Part shown: in pieces, positions 33,676-44,000 of the stretch
Numbering within the stretch: position 1 is the first letter of the stretch
Layout of the letters: every line of letters begins with the position of its first letter
Source: Puccinia triticina
Taxonomy: Eukaryota; Basidiomycota; Pucciniomycetes; Pucciniales; Pucciniaceae
NCBI RefSeq assembly: GCF_026914185.1
Contig: NC_070570.1
Span: forward strand, 4,836,001 to 4,900,000
Length of the DNA: 64,000 nt
Reading direction: 5' to 3'
The notes under the pieces: generated by a model
The model's database searches: none
Told to the model about the DNA's origin: nothing
What the model saw: only the letters and a program-made list of their open reading frames with translations
Position numbers and translations under genes: made by a program

Positions 33676-34489
33676 GCGCATGAATTCCTGAATAGTGGGA
33701 GGGGGGCAAGGCGCAAGGACAGGTGAGAGAAAGCGGAGAGAGGAGCACTTGGCGGGCAGGGTTAACATACCCTCTCGTTGCCGTGGTAATTGAACCGGCG
33801 GATCTGTTCCGCCTTGCTTGGGGCCGGTGGGCGCGGCCCCAGGCCGGGCTCCCCCACGTCCAATAAGGAACTGCAAGGAGGACATTATAATGACGGCCCG
33901 CTCCGTCTCAGTCATCTGCAATGGGTGTGGGGGAAGAGGTGCGTCACATCAGCGACGCCAGAAAGGATGGTGGAGCACCCGCTCCATTACTCACCAACTC
34001 GAGGGCCGCAACTTTGGCCTGCGGAAGGACTGGGACGCCAATACACTACAAGCATGGATGAATTTGGGAAGGCATATATTGATCAAATTATATTGATCTT
34101 TTTTTTTTTCAAAATTTCTCTTGAATTTGTTTCCTTCCTGCAACATCATAACCCTTCTGTCATCTCTATTTCTCTTGATTTCCTCCTTTCTCACTTTTCA
34201 ACCATAGCAAAAGCTTCATTTTGTTGCCAGATCAAATAGGTCATTTTTACATACTCAAATGAATTATTCCTGAGAAAAAATAGTCTGTTAAGTTAGGCAG
34301 GGAGGGGGAGGGGGGAGGAGGAATGGGGAGGCATGAATTATTGTTGCATGAACCTTGCAGAAGTGTTGAAATATACTTTCAAAAAAAACAAAAAAACAAT
34401 CAGTCTCAATATATCATGCTACATCAATTTTGTTCAAATTTAATGGCTTGTATATATGACTCATCATATCCAATATTGTAAATTTCTAC
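33676..34489. other. Unassigned sequence between LTR fragment and satellite
   Basis: GC-rich up to about 34050 and AT-rich after it. The frames are short, with no motif recognised. Confidence 0.35.
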
Positions 34490-35905
34490 TAGGCCTGAGA
34501 TTGATTTAATGTTTGTACCAGATTTGAGTAAGGTGTCTTTTGCTTCTGTTGTTCAATCAAAGACTAATGGGAGGTGTTTCCCCAATATAATCAATGGGTA
34601 AACTGATTTTATCTCAGAATCTGAGGGTCAACATTTTTTGAATCTAAAGAGATTGATTGAGTATGGTTGGTTTGAAACTATCCCCTAAAATTATCAGGCA
34701 GTGTTTTTTGTGCTTCTGCCACTGTGTCTCAACCAGGGCTAAGATTTATTTCATGATATTGGTACTGTGAGGATCAGCAATATCTGAACAATAATCTGAG
34801 AAATTTTTGGTCCATGAAAGTCCCAAAATGTTGCAGTTACATTCTGATCAGTGTGAAATATTGCCTAATTGGTTGGTTTTGTTGTGTTTCTGAAACTATA
34901 TCTCAACTAGCAATGGGGATGAATTCATGATATTAGTACCATCATGATGAGAAAAGTTGAAAGATTAATTTAGGAAGGCTTTTTGCCAATGAAAATCTCC
35001 CAATGTAGCAGCCCCATTTAATCAGTCACAAACTATTGCCTCATTTTTTGTGTTTCTGCCATTATATCTCAACCAGGAATGTTGATTATTCCATGATATT
35101 GGTACCAGAATGTTCATCCATTTGCAAAGAGTATTTTGGTGTAGCTTTCATGGATTAAAATCCCAAAACCGAGCGGCTAAAGTCTGATTAGTTTCAAAAT
35201 ATTGCCTAATTGGGTATTTTTTGGTGTTTCTGCCACTGTATCTCAACCCGCAATGGGCATGATTTCATGATATTGATACCATTATGATAAGATATTTTGA
35301 GAGATTAATTTGGATCAGCTATTGCCCATGAAAAATCAAAAATGTGGCAGCTACAGTCTCATGGGTCTCAAAATATCACCAAATTGGGGTTTTCTTTGTG
35401 TTTCTGCCACTATATCTCAACCGGTAATGTTGATTATTTCATGATATTGGTACCAGAATATTCATTCATTTCCAAAGATTATTTTGGTATATCTTTAATG
35501 TATGGAAATGCCCAAAAGGAGCTGCTATAGTCTGATTAGTCTAAAAATATTGCCAAATTGGGTATTTTTTGGTGTTTCTGCCACTTTATCTCAACCCAAA
35601 ATGTGGATGATTTCATGATATTGATACCATTGTAACAAGCAATGTTGAGAGAGTAATTTGGGTCAGCTCTTGACCATGAAAATCCAAAAATGTGGCAGCT
35701 ACAGTCTCATGAGTCTCAAAATATCACCAAATTGGGTTTTTCTTTCTGTTTCTGCCACTATATCTCAACCAGGAATGGTGATTATTTCATGATATTGGGA
35801 CCAGAATATTCATCCATTTCCAAAGATTATTTTGGTATAGCTTTCATGTATGGAAATGCCCAAAAGGAGCTGCTATAGTCTGATTAGTCTCAAAATATTG
35901 CCTAA
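34490..35905. repeat. Satellite-like array, 174-bp monomer
   Basis: The marker TCTCAAC(C/T) inside GTTTCTGCCACTATATCTCA recurs at 34727, 34901, 35067, 35241, 35415, 35589 and 35763, giving spacings of 174, 166, 174, 174, 174 and 174. Alternate monomers are more alike (those with ATGATTTCATGATATTGATACC versus GATTATTTCATGATATTGGTACC), a 348-bp dimer. Monomers are clearly diverged. The right end runs into the 3' end of the minus-strand gene at 35873. Confidence 0.9.
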
Positions 35906-36442
35906 TTGCTTTTGCATTTTGATCTTGACCATTGCCCGTTTCAAGGTAAAAGCGGCCGCAGTTAGAAATTGCTGGATTGAAGGGGTGTCCGTCGCAAGAA
36001 ATGTGGCCATGTTTTCAAACACAGTGTAGCCTAGTATGTAGCACTGCCACTCGAGCTCGCCGGCCTGTTCCGCGGTAGACATGATGCGGCATATATTGAA
36101 GATCTGGGTATCCTCAAGGGCTTTGATCGCAGCCTTCTTGAAAGCCTGGATGGACCAGTTCGAGGAGGCTGCTAACGGTGGTATTCCGTCGTCTTCAACG
36201 CGCACGTAAGTGTTTTGCTCTAACTCAATCTGGGATTTGTCAAGCCATTGCTTTCGGACCCAGACGGAGTAAGTGAGGTGGATCGTGGAGGAGACGGAGT
36301 CGCATGCGGCTATGGGGTCTGTTCCGTAACCTGTGGCGCCGGTTTCAAAAGTTTCAGGGAGATCTTGCGAGTCGGGGATGACCACATCAGAGGCCAGCTT
36401 GGTCCGTGAATCCATAGTGGTTCCGGTAGAAGGACTTGCCAA
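35873..36442 (-). CDS. Uncharacterised protein, related to the gene at 36810
   Basis: A 189-aa frame starting MASPSTGTTMDSRTKLASD. An acidic N-terminus (VVIPDSQDLPETFE) is followed by IHLTYSVWVRKQWLDKSQ and a helical part (NWSIQAFKKAAIKALEDTQI, ELEWQCYILGYTVFENMATF). The last residues, about 10, are encoded by satellite sequence, so the true 3' end has been replaced or lost. The layout (TYSVW strand, W-x3-FKK/FRQK helix, E/D-x2-W-x3-I) parallels the divergent neighbour on the plus strand, so both probably belong to one family of unknown function. Confidence 0.55.
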   Translation of the reverse strand: MASPSTGTTMDSRTKLASDVVIPDSQDLPETFETGATGYGTDPIAACDSVSSTIHLTYSVWVRKQWLDKSQIELEQNTYVRVEDDGIPPLAASSNWSIQAFKKAAIKALEDTQIFNICRIMSTAEQAGELEWQCYILGYTVFENMATFLATDTPSIQQFLTAAAFTLKRAMVKIKMQKQLGNILRLIRL

Positions 36443-36809
36443 TAATCTTCAGTGCTGTCCCCCGGGGAGCTTAACAAAGCCCGCGAGCCCCGCCTCTCCC
36501 CGGGGATAAAAGCTGCCCGCGCCGCCGCGTGGACGGGGGCCTGGTTCGGGACCCCGCATTGCCGCGGGGGACTGTCACCCGCAGAGGAGAGCCTCTCCAA
36601 GTTAAGCTGAACATTAAATCGGGTTTGACCCGATAAGCACCCAGCATCACGCCTACGAATCAGCAGATGTTACCCGGATTCAGGTAAGTATGACCTTCCG
36701 TCAGGTTTCCCTCGGTACCGTTAGTCCCCTGTGCTCAAAGGCTCACACAGGCGCCCCCGTTATCAGTCCAGCGAGCTCCTCGACGCACATGTCCAGTCCG
36801 GATCCGCCC
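36443..36809. other. Spacer between the divergent related genes
   Basis: GC-rich up to 36600. The frames seen here are in other phases and lack motifs. It is probably a shared or back-to-back promoter. Confidence 0.35.
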
Positions 36810-37614
36810 CCGCCTCGTGCTACTGGGCCAGCCGCTTGCAGCAAGAGGAGTAGGCAGTCAACTGAGGGGTCACCCACATTCGCGTCCCCTACAGCCCCAT
36901 CCGCCTGCCAAACGCAACCGAGATGCCGAGCCCGACGAGAAGCTCTCGCACCACGACAGTGACTCCGATTGGTCTCCTGTTCCGGTGCAGTACGCACACT
37001 ATCACCCGAGCCAACCACGAGCAAACCAGGCCCCCCGAATACTGGAGCCCAATGGCAAACTGGGTTCATAAGGGTGTCTTTCCCTGTCACCTACTCGATC
37101 TGGTTATCAACCCCTCGCGCGACCGACCAGACCCGCGGGCCCCGCCGAGACCGTGAAGTGTCTGCCTGGACCCACGTCAGCGAATCCGGCCCAGGTGGCA
37201 TGCGCAGAATCCCACCACGGCCCACCTTCCGAATCGAGGGCCAGGTTGCGGCATGCACATGGGACACTTTTCGTCAAAAGGTCATCAAACGTGTCCGAGA
37301 ATTCTGGCCAGTACACGCTGCAGAGCTCCGATGTTGCCATGAATCCGATGAACTAGTATGGCAGCTCATCAAGACCGAATGCGATCCAGCCCCCAGAATG
37401 CAGTTTGCGACAATTGCAAACACACAGACCCTGCTCGCGTGTCTCACGGAAATCTCCCAGGCCGGCGTGCGTGTAGAATACGAGCTCCACATCAGCACGG
37501 ACGAACCCCCAGAGAGGAAGAAAAAGGTACGCGCCCCTTTGTATTCTCATATTATTGCTAGACTTGCTCACTGACGTCTAACCGACTTGACCCGTCCCCC
37601 ATACACCAGACGAT

Positions 37615-38466
37615 TAGAGATGGGCGCTTCGCATCCGGGTACCCGCGCGTGTTCGGATACCCGCGCGTGTTCGGATACCCGCGGCCAATTTTAGCCATTT
37701 CCTGGCATCCGCATCCGACAGCGGGTACCCGCGTGCCTGGGCGGATACCCGCGCGGGTATCTTCGGATACCCGCCCCTCAAAACGTGCTTACCGGTTGAC
37801 TGCTGCATGTGTCAGTCAACCGGGAGGCACTTCTCCCTGCCGACTATTCCATATGGCTGTTGACCGGGAGGGACGCCTCCCGGTCGACTGCTCAATATAT
37901 GACTGTCAACTGGGAGGGATTCCTCCCGGTTGACTGGTGTGTATAGTCGTCGACCGGGAGGAATTCCTCCCGGGCGACTGGTATGTCTAGTTGTCAACCG
38001 GGAGGGATTTCTCCTGGTGGACTGCTTGATACATATGCCTGTTGACTGGGAAGGACTCATCCCAGTTGACAACTAGACATACCTGTTGACTGGGAGGTAT
38101 TCCTCCCGGTTGACTGGTGTGTATAGTCATCAACCAAGAGGTATTCCTCCCGGTTGACTGGTATGTCTAGTTGTCAACCGGGAGGGATTTCTCCCGGTTG
38201 ACTGCTCAATACATATGCCTGTCGACCGGGAAGGACTCATCCCGGTCGACTACTTTATGTTGCTGTTGACCGGGAGCAACTCCCCCCGATTGACAGCAAC
38301 ATAGAACGGCTTTATGGCTGCCGACCGCCGCAGCTCCCACACCCTAGGGAGAGCGGATACCCGCTGGATTCTGCCGGAATCTCAGACATCCGCATCCGCT
38401 GGCGGGTACCCAAGGGCCTCCAGCGGATAGCGGATACCCGCAACGGGTTTCGTGCGCCCATCTCTA
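37615..38466. mobile_element. 852-bp hAT-like element with palindrome core
   Basis: The ends TAGAGATGGGCGC and its exact complement GCGCCCATCTCTA are flanked by a perfect 8-bp TSD CAGACGAT (37607-37614, 38467-38474). TAGRG-type ends and an 8-bp TSD are hAT hallmarks. Subterminal GGATACCCGC motifs occur in both arms. The core (about 37800-38320) alternates CAACCGGGAGG with CCTCCCGGTTGAC around spacers such as ATGTCTAGTTGT. There is no coding capacity. Confidence 0.88.
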
Positions 38467-38494
38467 CAGACGATTGCCAGCGCGTCATTGGCTC

Positions 38495-39472
38495 TGTCAG
38501 CCTTAGAGATACATCAAGTATCCAAAAGACTGCAATAACTTAGTAAATAATAATAATTAGTGAATTATTATTGCAGAATCAGATTCCTCATCATAAATTA
38601 AGGGGGGTCACCCACTCAAAGTACCCCCTTATTCCTATTCCTTCATGTACTAATTGTATAAATAAGAATTGGCCCCAGAAAGCGCCCAAAAATAGTATTA
38701 CATACAAAAATTTAGTAAAACAAACAATGTACATAAAAATAAACTGTTGTACATTCATGAGTAATATTACTCGTGTAAAAATACCCCTTGAAAGTATTAT
38801 GTAGACTTCTACTGAAGCTCTTTCACATGACAATTGGTTATAAATATGTCATGTGACAGAGTCAGGGAAATTAGTCTATTATAATACAAATAGTTTGCCC
38901 ACAGCCAAGCTCTGTTCACAGCTACACCTCAGGATACTCCCATAGGGAGAAAAGGACTTAGTGTTTACACCCACTGAAGTCCCCTCTATAAATAGAGGCC
39001 TATTTGGCCCTCAGGAAAAGATCCCCCAGACCATTCACCGCCCATAAACTGTAAGTTTGCCGTGAATATTCTCTCTTGCTACATTTGTAGCCACTTTTCC
39101 TTATAAACCATCCCCAGCACGTAAAATCCACTGGATTAAACCCTTTAAATCATCAAAAATCCCTTATTAGCATATTTGAAGCTTTATCCTTATAAGTAGT
39201 TGCCGTAAGACCACCACCTCTGTCAAGCAGCCAATCAGTTTAAGCGCCTACCACCTACTTTTACGCCAAATTAATTCCCTGTAATTAATAATTACATAAT
39301 TAATTCCTCCTCTGTTACAGAGTGTTAAAACCCTTGTAGTGGCCATATTAGACACGTAAAAAGTTTGGTAACTTAAATTACCAGTGTTTATATCAGTACA
39401 GTTGTAGTACTAGGGCCTAAAACCCTTATTTTGACGGGTTTTCTGCCCTAAGTTTCATAAACAGAGCTGTCA
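38495..39472 (+). mobile_element. 978-bp solo LTR, 5-bp TSD
   Basis: It starts TGTCAGCCTTAGAG, ends GAGCTGTCA, and has the perfect TSD GGCTC (38490-38494, 39473-39477). A TATA box (TATAAATA) lies at 38987-38994. The first 14 bases match the LTR at 4102, but the rest differs, so it is a related family. Confidence 0.88.
38987..38994 (+). promoter_or_regulatory. TATA box of the solo LTR
   Basis: CTCTATAAATAGAGG is a near-perfect TATA context about two thirds of the way into the LTR body, where a U3 promoter is expected. Confidence 0.55.
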
Positions 39473-39544
39473 GGCTCCTGCCAAAGCCGCTAATACCCCC
39501 GTCGCGCCTCGGGGGACCACCGCAATGGCCCCCAGCACTTCCGT

Positions 39545-40604
39545 TGTGGTAGACGGAAAAGTGAAAAATCAAAAGTTTTTTCTCATACATATATTTACTC
39601 ACCCTTGGCCTCAAGATACCACCAAATGGACCTCAGAAATGGATTCTACGGCCAATTTTACCCTTAGTCACCACTGGAAGTGTCACTGGAACCCCGCTGG
39701 ATTGGAAGTTACACCCTCTTGGACCCTCATGGACACGGCCAGCCCCAGTCATCAACCTGTCACAACCCTCAAGTCACCTTTCCCAGGTATACACATACTC
39801 AGACCCAGCCAAACACATACTCTTTTCTATCCCTCTTATCTCCACTGCTTATGCAGGGGACCAACCCCATTTCTTCTGTATTTGATATTTCCCCGCTTTG
39901 TTTATGCACTCCTTGCATCAGTATGACATCATCTTTCATTTCTCACCCCACTTTCTGCCTGTATTTAGTATCTTCTGACACCACTTGTACGCAGCCCACC
40001 AGCTAAAATCCCTCATCCAGGGTACTCCTTGGAGCTAAAATCCCTCACATTTGTCTATATAAGGAGCTCTCTCCCCCAGTTGTTTTTCCCTCAGTTCAGT
40101 ACCCACCAGTTGTACAGATATCACCCATTAGCCATTATCATCACCCTTACACTTTTATAACATACCCTATCATCCCTCTTATCTGCAATAACCACTGAGC
40201 TCACTCTCATATTCTCATACTCTCATATCACTGGTTGCATATCACGCACCTGTCACAAGTTACCTGGTTCTTGGTTCAACTCCCGACTGAGACATATACC
40301 CTTCTCAGCCCAGACACTCCTCTCAACTTCTTATATCACCCTCTTGAGGACCTGTGTTCAACCCCCACCGGAAACATCAAGTCAACTTTCACCCTTTCCG
40401 TCATCATAAACCCTCTCAACTCTCACATACCTGTCATTGAACAACTTCATCTGGAACTAGACCAGACCTATCACTTGATTAAAACTTGCCAAGCTTAGCT
40501 TGGTGGGTCTTGTTATCTGATAGTATAGAAGGGCAGAGTTTGCACCTCCATCATCCCCTTCTCCATTCAGCAAAAGGTTCTCAGGAACACTTTTGAGTCT
40601 TACA
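39545..40604 (+). mobile_element. 1060-bp solo LTR, 4-bp TSD
   Basis: The ends are TGTGGTAGACGG and GAGTCTTACA, and the TSD CCGT lies at 39541-39544 and 40605-40608. Deleting it and one TSD rejoins the host exon in frame (TSV/KPGH). TATATAAG at 40056-40063 is a likely promoter. The frame at 40235-40498 lies wholly inside the LTR and is not credited. The TGTGG terminus and 4-bp TSD resemble the element at 52076-56401. Confidence 0.85.
40056..40063 (+). promoter_or_regulatory. TATA box of the second solo LTR
   Basis: GTCTATATAAGGAGCTCTCTC is a strong TATA context. The inverted related LTR at 32880-33675 keeps a matching block (TTTTATAGAC on the plus strand). Confidence 0.5.
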
Positions 40605-41032
40605 CCGTGAAACCGGGGCACACGTTGACCTCAATGATCCATCACCCGCCCACCGCAGGGCAAAGTCATTGCCAAATGATTGCGGACCCAAACTTGCTCA
40701 AGATCCCGCAGTTTTTGAAATACTGCTTCATCTCCCCCAAGGACGCCCATGTCTTGAAGATCATCAAGGACAAGTAAATCGTGCACTGGCAGGCTCTTAG
40801 GGGGCTATCTGAAGAGCAGCTTGAAGCACTGGGTTTTGGGTGGGGCATTTGCCGCTTACTCTTCAACGGCCTCAAGACTCTCAAGAGCCCCTGACCCTAC
40901 CACATATCAATGTATATAGTTTAATCCATGCTCCCAAGGAAATGTGAGACCACTACATTGCAATTTGAAAATGCGTGATGAGGAAGCACAAGCAATCACA
41001 ACCAAGGCAATGAGGACACCTTACATGAGCAA

Positions 41033-44000
41033 TTAAGAAAGGAAAACAATTGAAACACCTCCCTCCTGGGTGTCAGACCCTTCATCGGAGGATTGGTCAG
41101 ATCTCTCACTGTCTGAGGAAGTGAGGTCATCCTCTGAATCTGGAATCCCATCTGCATTGGCTTCTGAATCCGTATCGCCCTCTGCATCCGCATCTGCCTC
41201 TGAGTCTGAGCTGATTGAGCCACATTTGTCATCGGAAACCACAGGTTGCCCGTCGGTCCACATTGCCAGCCCCTCCGCAATTGCGTTAACCCAGTTGGCC
41301 CCTGTGGGGTGATGCACTGGGAGATTACCCAATTTTTGGTGTAGATGGGGATCATGTAATGATGCCGCATTGATGATGTAGTTTTGTGTGTTGGTGTGAG
41401 CAATTTCCCACGTCTTGATGGCAGAGTCTGTTCGTTCCATGCGCACTGCCTTTGTCCTTTCAACGGGGCACTCGCCTAGATGGCAATTGTGTTGCACATT
41501 AATGCATCCCCAAATGTACTATGAAATCCCCCAAATAATCAGTATAATCAACTCTAGAGTGTGATTGCATGAATATGAGACCAGATGCACACCTACCTTT
41601 GCGTTAACAATCACACTCTCTGGAAATCTCACCAGTTGCCTCACCTAGTAATAGTCATCCACATCACCCAATTTGAAGACTGTCATGTCCGCAAAGAACG
41701 TGGGCACCCTACCGGGGGGTGTCACGGACCACAATGAATCAAACAACCCAACAACCAACTCCCCATTGATGGACCACCCAATCTACCAAATGATTCAACA
41801 TTGAAGTCAGCCAAAAACACACGTACCGACACAATGCGGACCCTGTAAAAAAATCAAGCCACTAACTGCCACAAAGGAGCCATGGCTCACTTAGCCATGC
41901 TTGTTGATTTGTATTTGGGCAACCTGGGTGGTTGGATTTCCGCCATGCGCTTCTTGAAGCTTGATTGGGATCGGACGCTTGAGATTTTTGGCCAGAGCAG
42001 ACCACCATAAAAATAAATTATTCAGTTGATGACAAGTGACATTACACCAGCTCCAGCCAGCTACCCACCATCTATCCAATATCTATCCACTATCTACCCC
42101 AATCTCCCAACCATCTCCTCAACTTCCAAAATTTAACAAGGAGGTCCTGTTCAGTTTTTAATGAGCCCAACTGATCCTCAGTTCTGTCCAGCTAATACTC
42201 AGCTTTGGTACCCAGCTCATACTCAGCTTTTCTGCCCAGCTCATACTCAGCTTTTTCACACAGCTCACTCTCAGAATTGGAATAAAGCCTTTTGACCAGT
42301 CCTTGCCCAGCTGATGCTCAGTTTTGTACTAGTCCTGGCGCAGCTGATGCTCAGCTTTGTACCAGTCCTTGCTCAGCCTTCTCCTAGTACTGTCCCAGCT
42401 GATGCTCAGCTTTGGCCCAGTCCAGGGCCAGCTGGCCACCTGATGCTCAGCTTGCTGAGTATTAGCTGAGCCAGGCCACGGAAAAAGATGGGGATCAGCT
42501 TGGACAGGATCAGAGCTGAAAATCAGCTAGGCTAGGGCCAAAGATGAGCATCAGCTGAGCCACAGCCAAGGCTGAGCATCAGCTGTGCCAGGGGAAAAAC
42601 TGAGCATCAGCTGAGCCTGGGTAAAATCTGAGCATCAGCTGGGCCAGGGCCAAAGCTGAGCATCAGCTGGGCCAGGGCCAAAGCTGAGCATCAGCTGGGC
42701 CAGGGCCAATACTGAGCATCAGCTGGGCCAGGGCTAAAGCTGAGAATCAGCTGGGCAAGGGCCAAAGCTGAGAATCAGCTGGGCCAGGGCCAAAGCTGAG
42801 AATCAGCTGGGCCAGGGCAAAAGCTGAGAATCAGCTGGGCCAGGGCAAAAGCTGAGAATCAGCTGGGCCAGGGCCAAAGCTGAGAATCAGCTGGGCCAGG
42901 GCCAAAGCTGAGAATCAGCTGGGCCAGGGCCAAAGCTGAGAATCAGCTGGGCCAGGGCCAAAGCTGTGCATCAGCTGGGCCTGGGCCAAAGCTGCTCATC
43001 ATCTGGTTTTTTCACATTGAGTGCTTTGATCCTGACACCTATCATGTGAGCCCCAGATGTGTTGGTGGAGAGGAGCAGCATTGGAGCTGAAAACAAAGCT
43101 GTGTCATGTCACTTGCCATCAAGTGACTACTTTTTTTTCCTGGTGGACTGGGTTTGATGAGGGAATAAACAGTCCGGGGATCCTTTGGCCAGAGAAGCAT
43201 TGTAAACCATTGATGCCTGGACAGACCGGTTGTTTTTGAAAAACGCAGTGACTTCTGGTCCAATGTTGTGAGTGGTACCTGAAACCTCGTCATATATCAC
43301 ACTATCAGACATCACTAACCACAGTGAAGATAAATTTGCAAATGTGGTTGCTATGTCCCTCCCAGGTGCCAATTTATTTGAGTGAACCGAAGCCTTGCGT
43401 AACACTCCATTATAGGATTCAAATTTTTCAGTTGAGAATCCTGGGGCTGGGCCAAACCTTTCAATTGATTCAGGGAGATGGAGGAGCATGTGAAGCTTTG
43501 GTTTGTTCACCCATTGAGCTGTTGATCTGATCAAGTGATAGAGAAACTGGTTGATGTGTGCCTTGATGTTGACCAGGAACTTCTTCATGTCATTGATCTT
43601 GGTTTGGAATATGAATGGAGTCAACTTGCAGAGGGAAAGCCAGATAGACTTCTGTTCAGCACTCATATATTCCACAAACGCAAAGGGTGCTGCTTGAAGG
43701 AGAATTTTGAAATCCCTTCCAACCAAACTTTTGACGTGCTTGATGAGATACCTGGGCTTGAAAGACTTGAAATTCAGGCCTGACAAGTTGAAACCTTGAA
43801 GTCGCTCAACCAATTTGTTCTTATCCGGTTTGGAAACGCCTGCCAATAGATCACGCGCCAATTATTTCACCGCCCCAAGTAGAACCACGTGTAATACCTC
43901 AACAGGAGTGTCAAGGACCCCATCAAAACCTCACCACAGTCAACAGGAATTGTCAGCAGCGTACGAGATGATACAAGCAACTAGAAACTCATACCTAACA

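Larger units (their letters stand above)
36810..40891 (+). pseudogene. SAM-like-domain family gene broken by three insertions
   Basis: Recognisable coding starts near 36880 (PPAKRNRDAEPDEKLSHHDS) and shifts frame near 37065. It continues with SFPVTYSIWL, CTWDTFRQKVIKRVREFWPV, HESDELVWQLIKTE and ISTDEPPERKKK to a donor at 37529. After a short intron (containing the 37615 element and the acceptor at its TSD), the exon TIASASLAPAKAANTPVAPR is cut by the LTR at 38495. It continues as GTTAMAPSTSV up to the LTR at 39545 and resumes after 40608 with KPGHTLTSMIHHPPTAGQ and PNLLKIPQFLKYCFISPKD. A stop (TAA near 40774) precedes IVHWQALRGLSEEQLEALGF, which looks like a SAM-type helical bundle. Removing each insertion restores the frame. 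The function is unknown. Confidence 0.7.

Noticed and set aside
40235..40498. Open frame of 87 codons
   Set aside because: It lies entirely inside the solo LTR at 39545-40604 and has no family resemblance.
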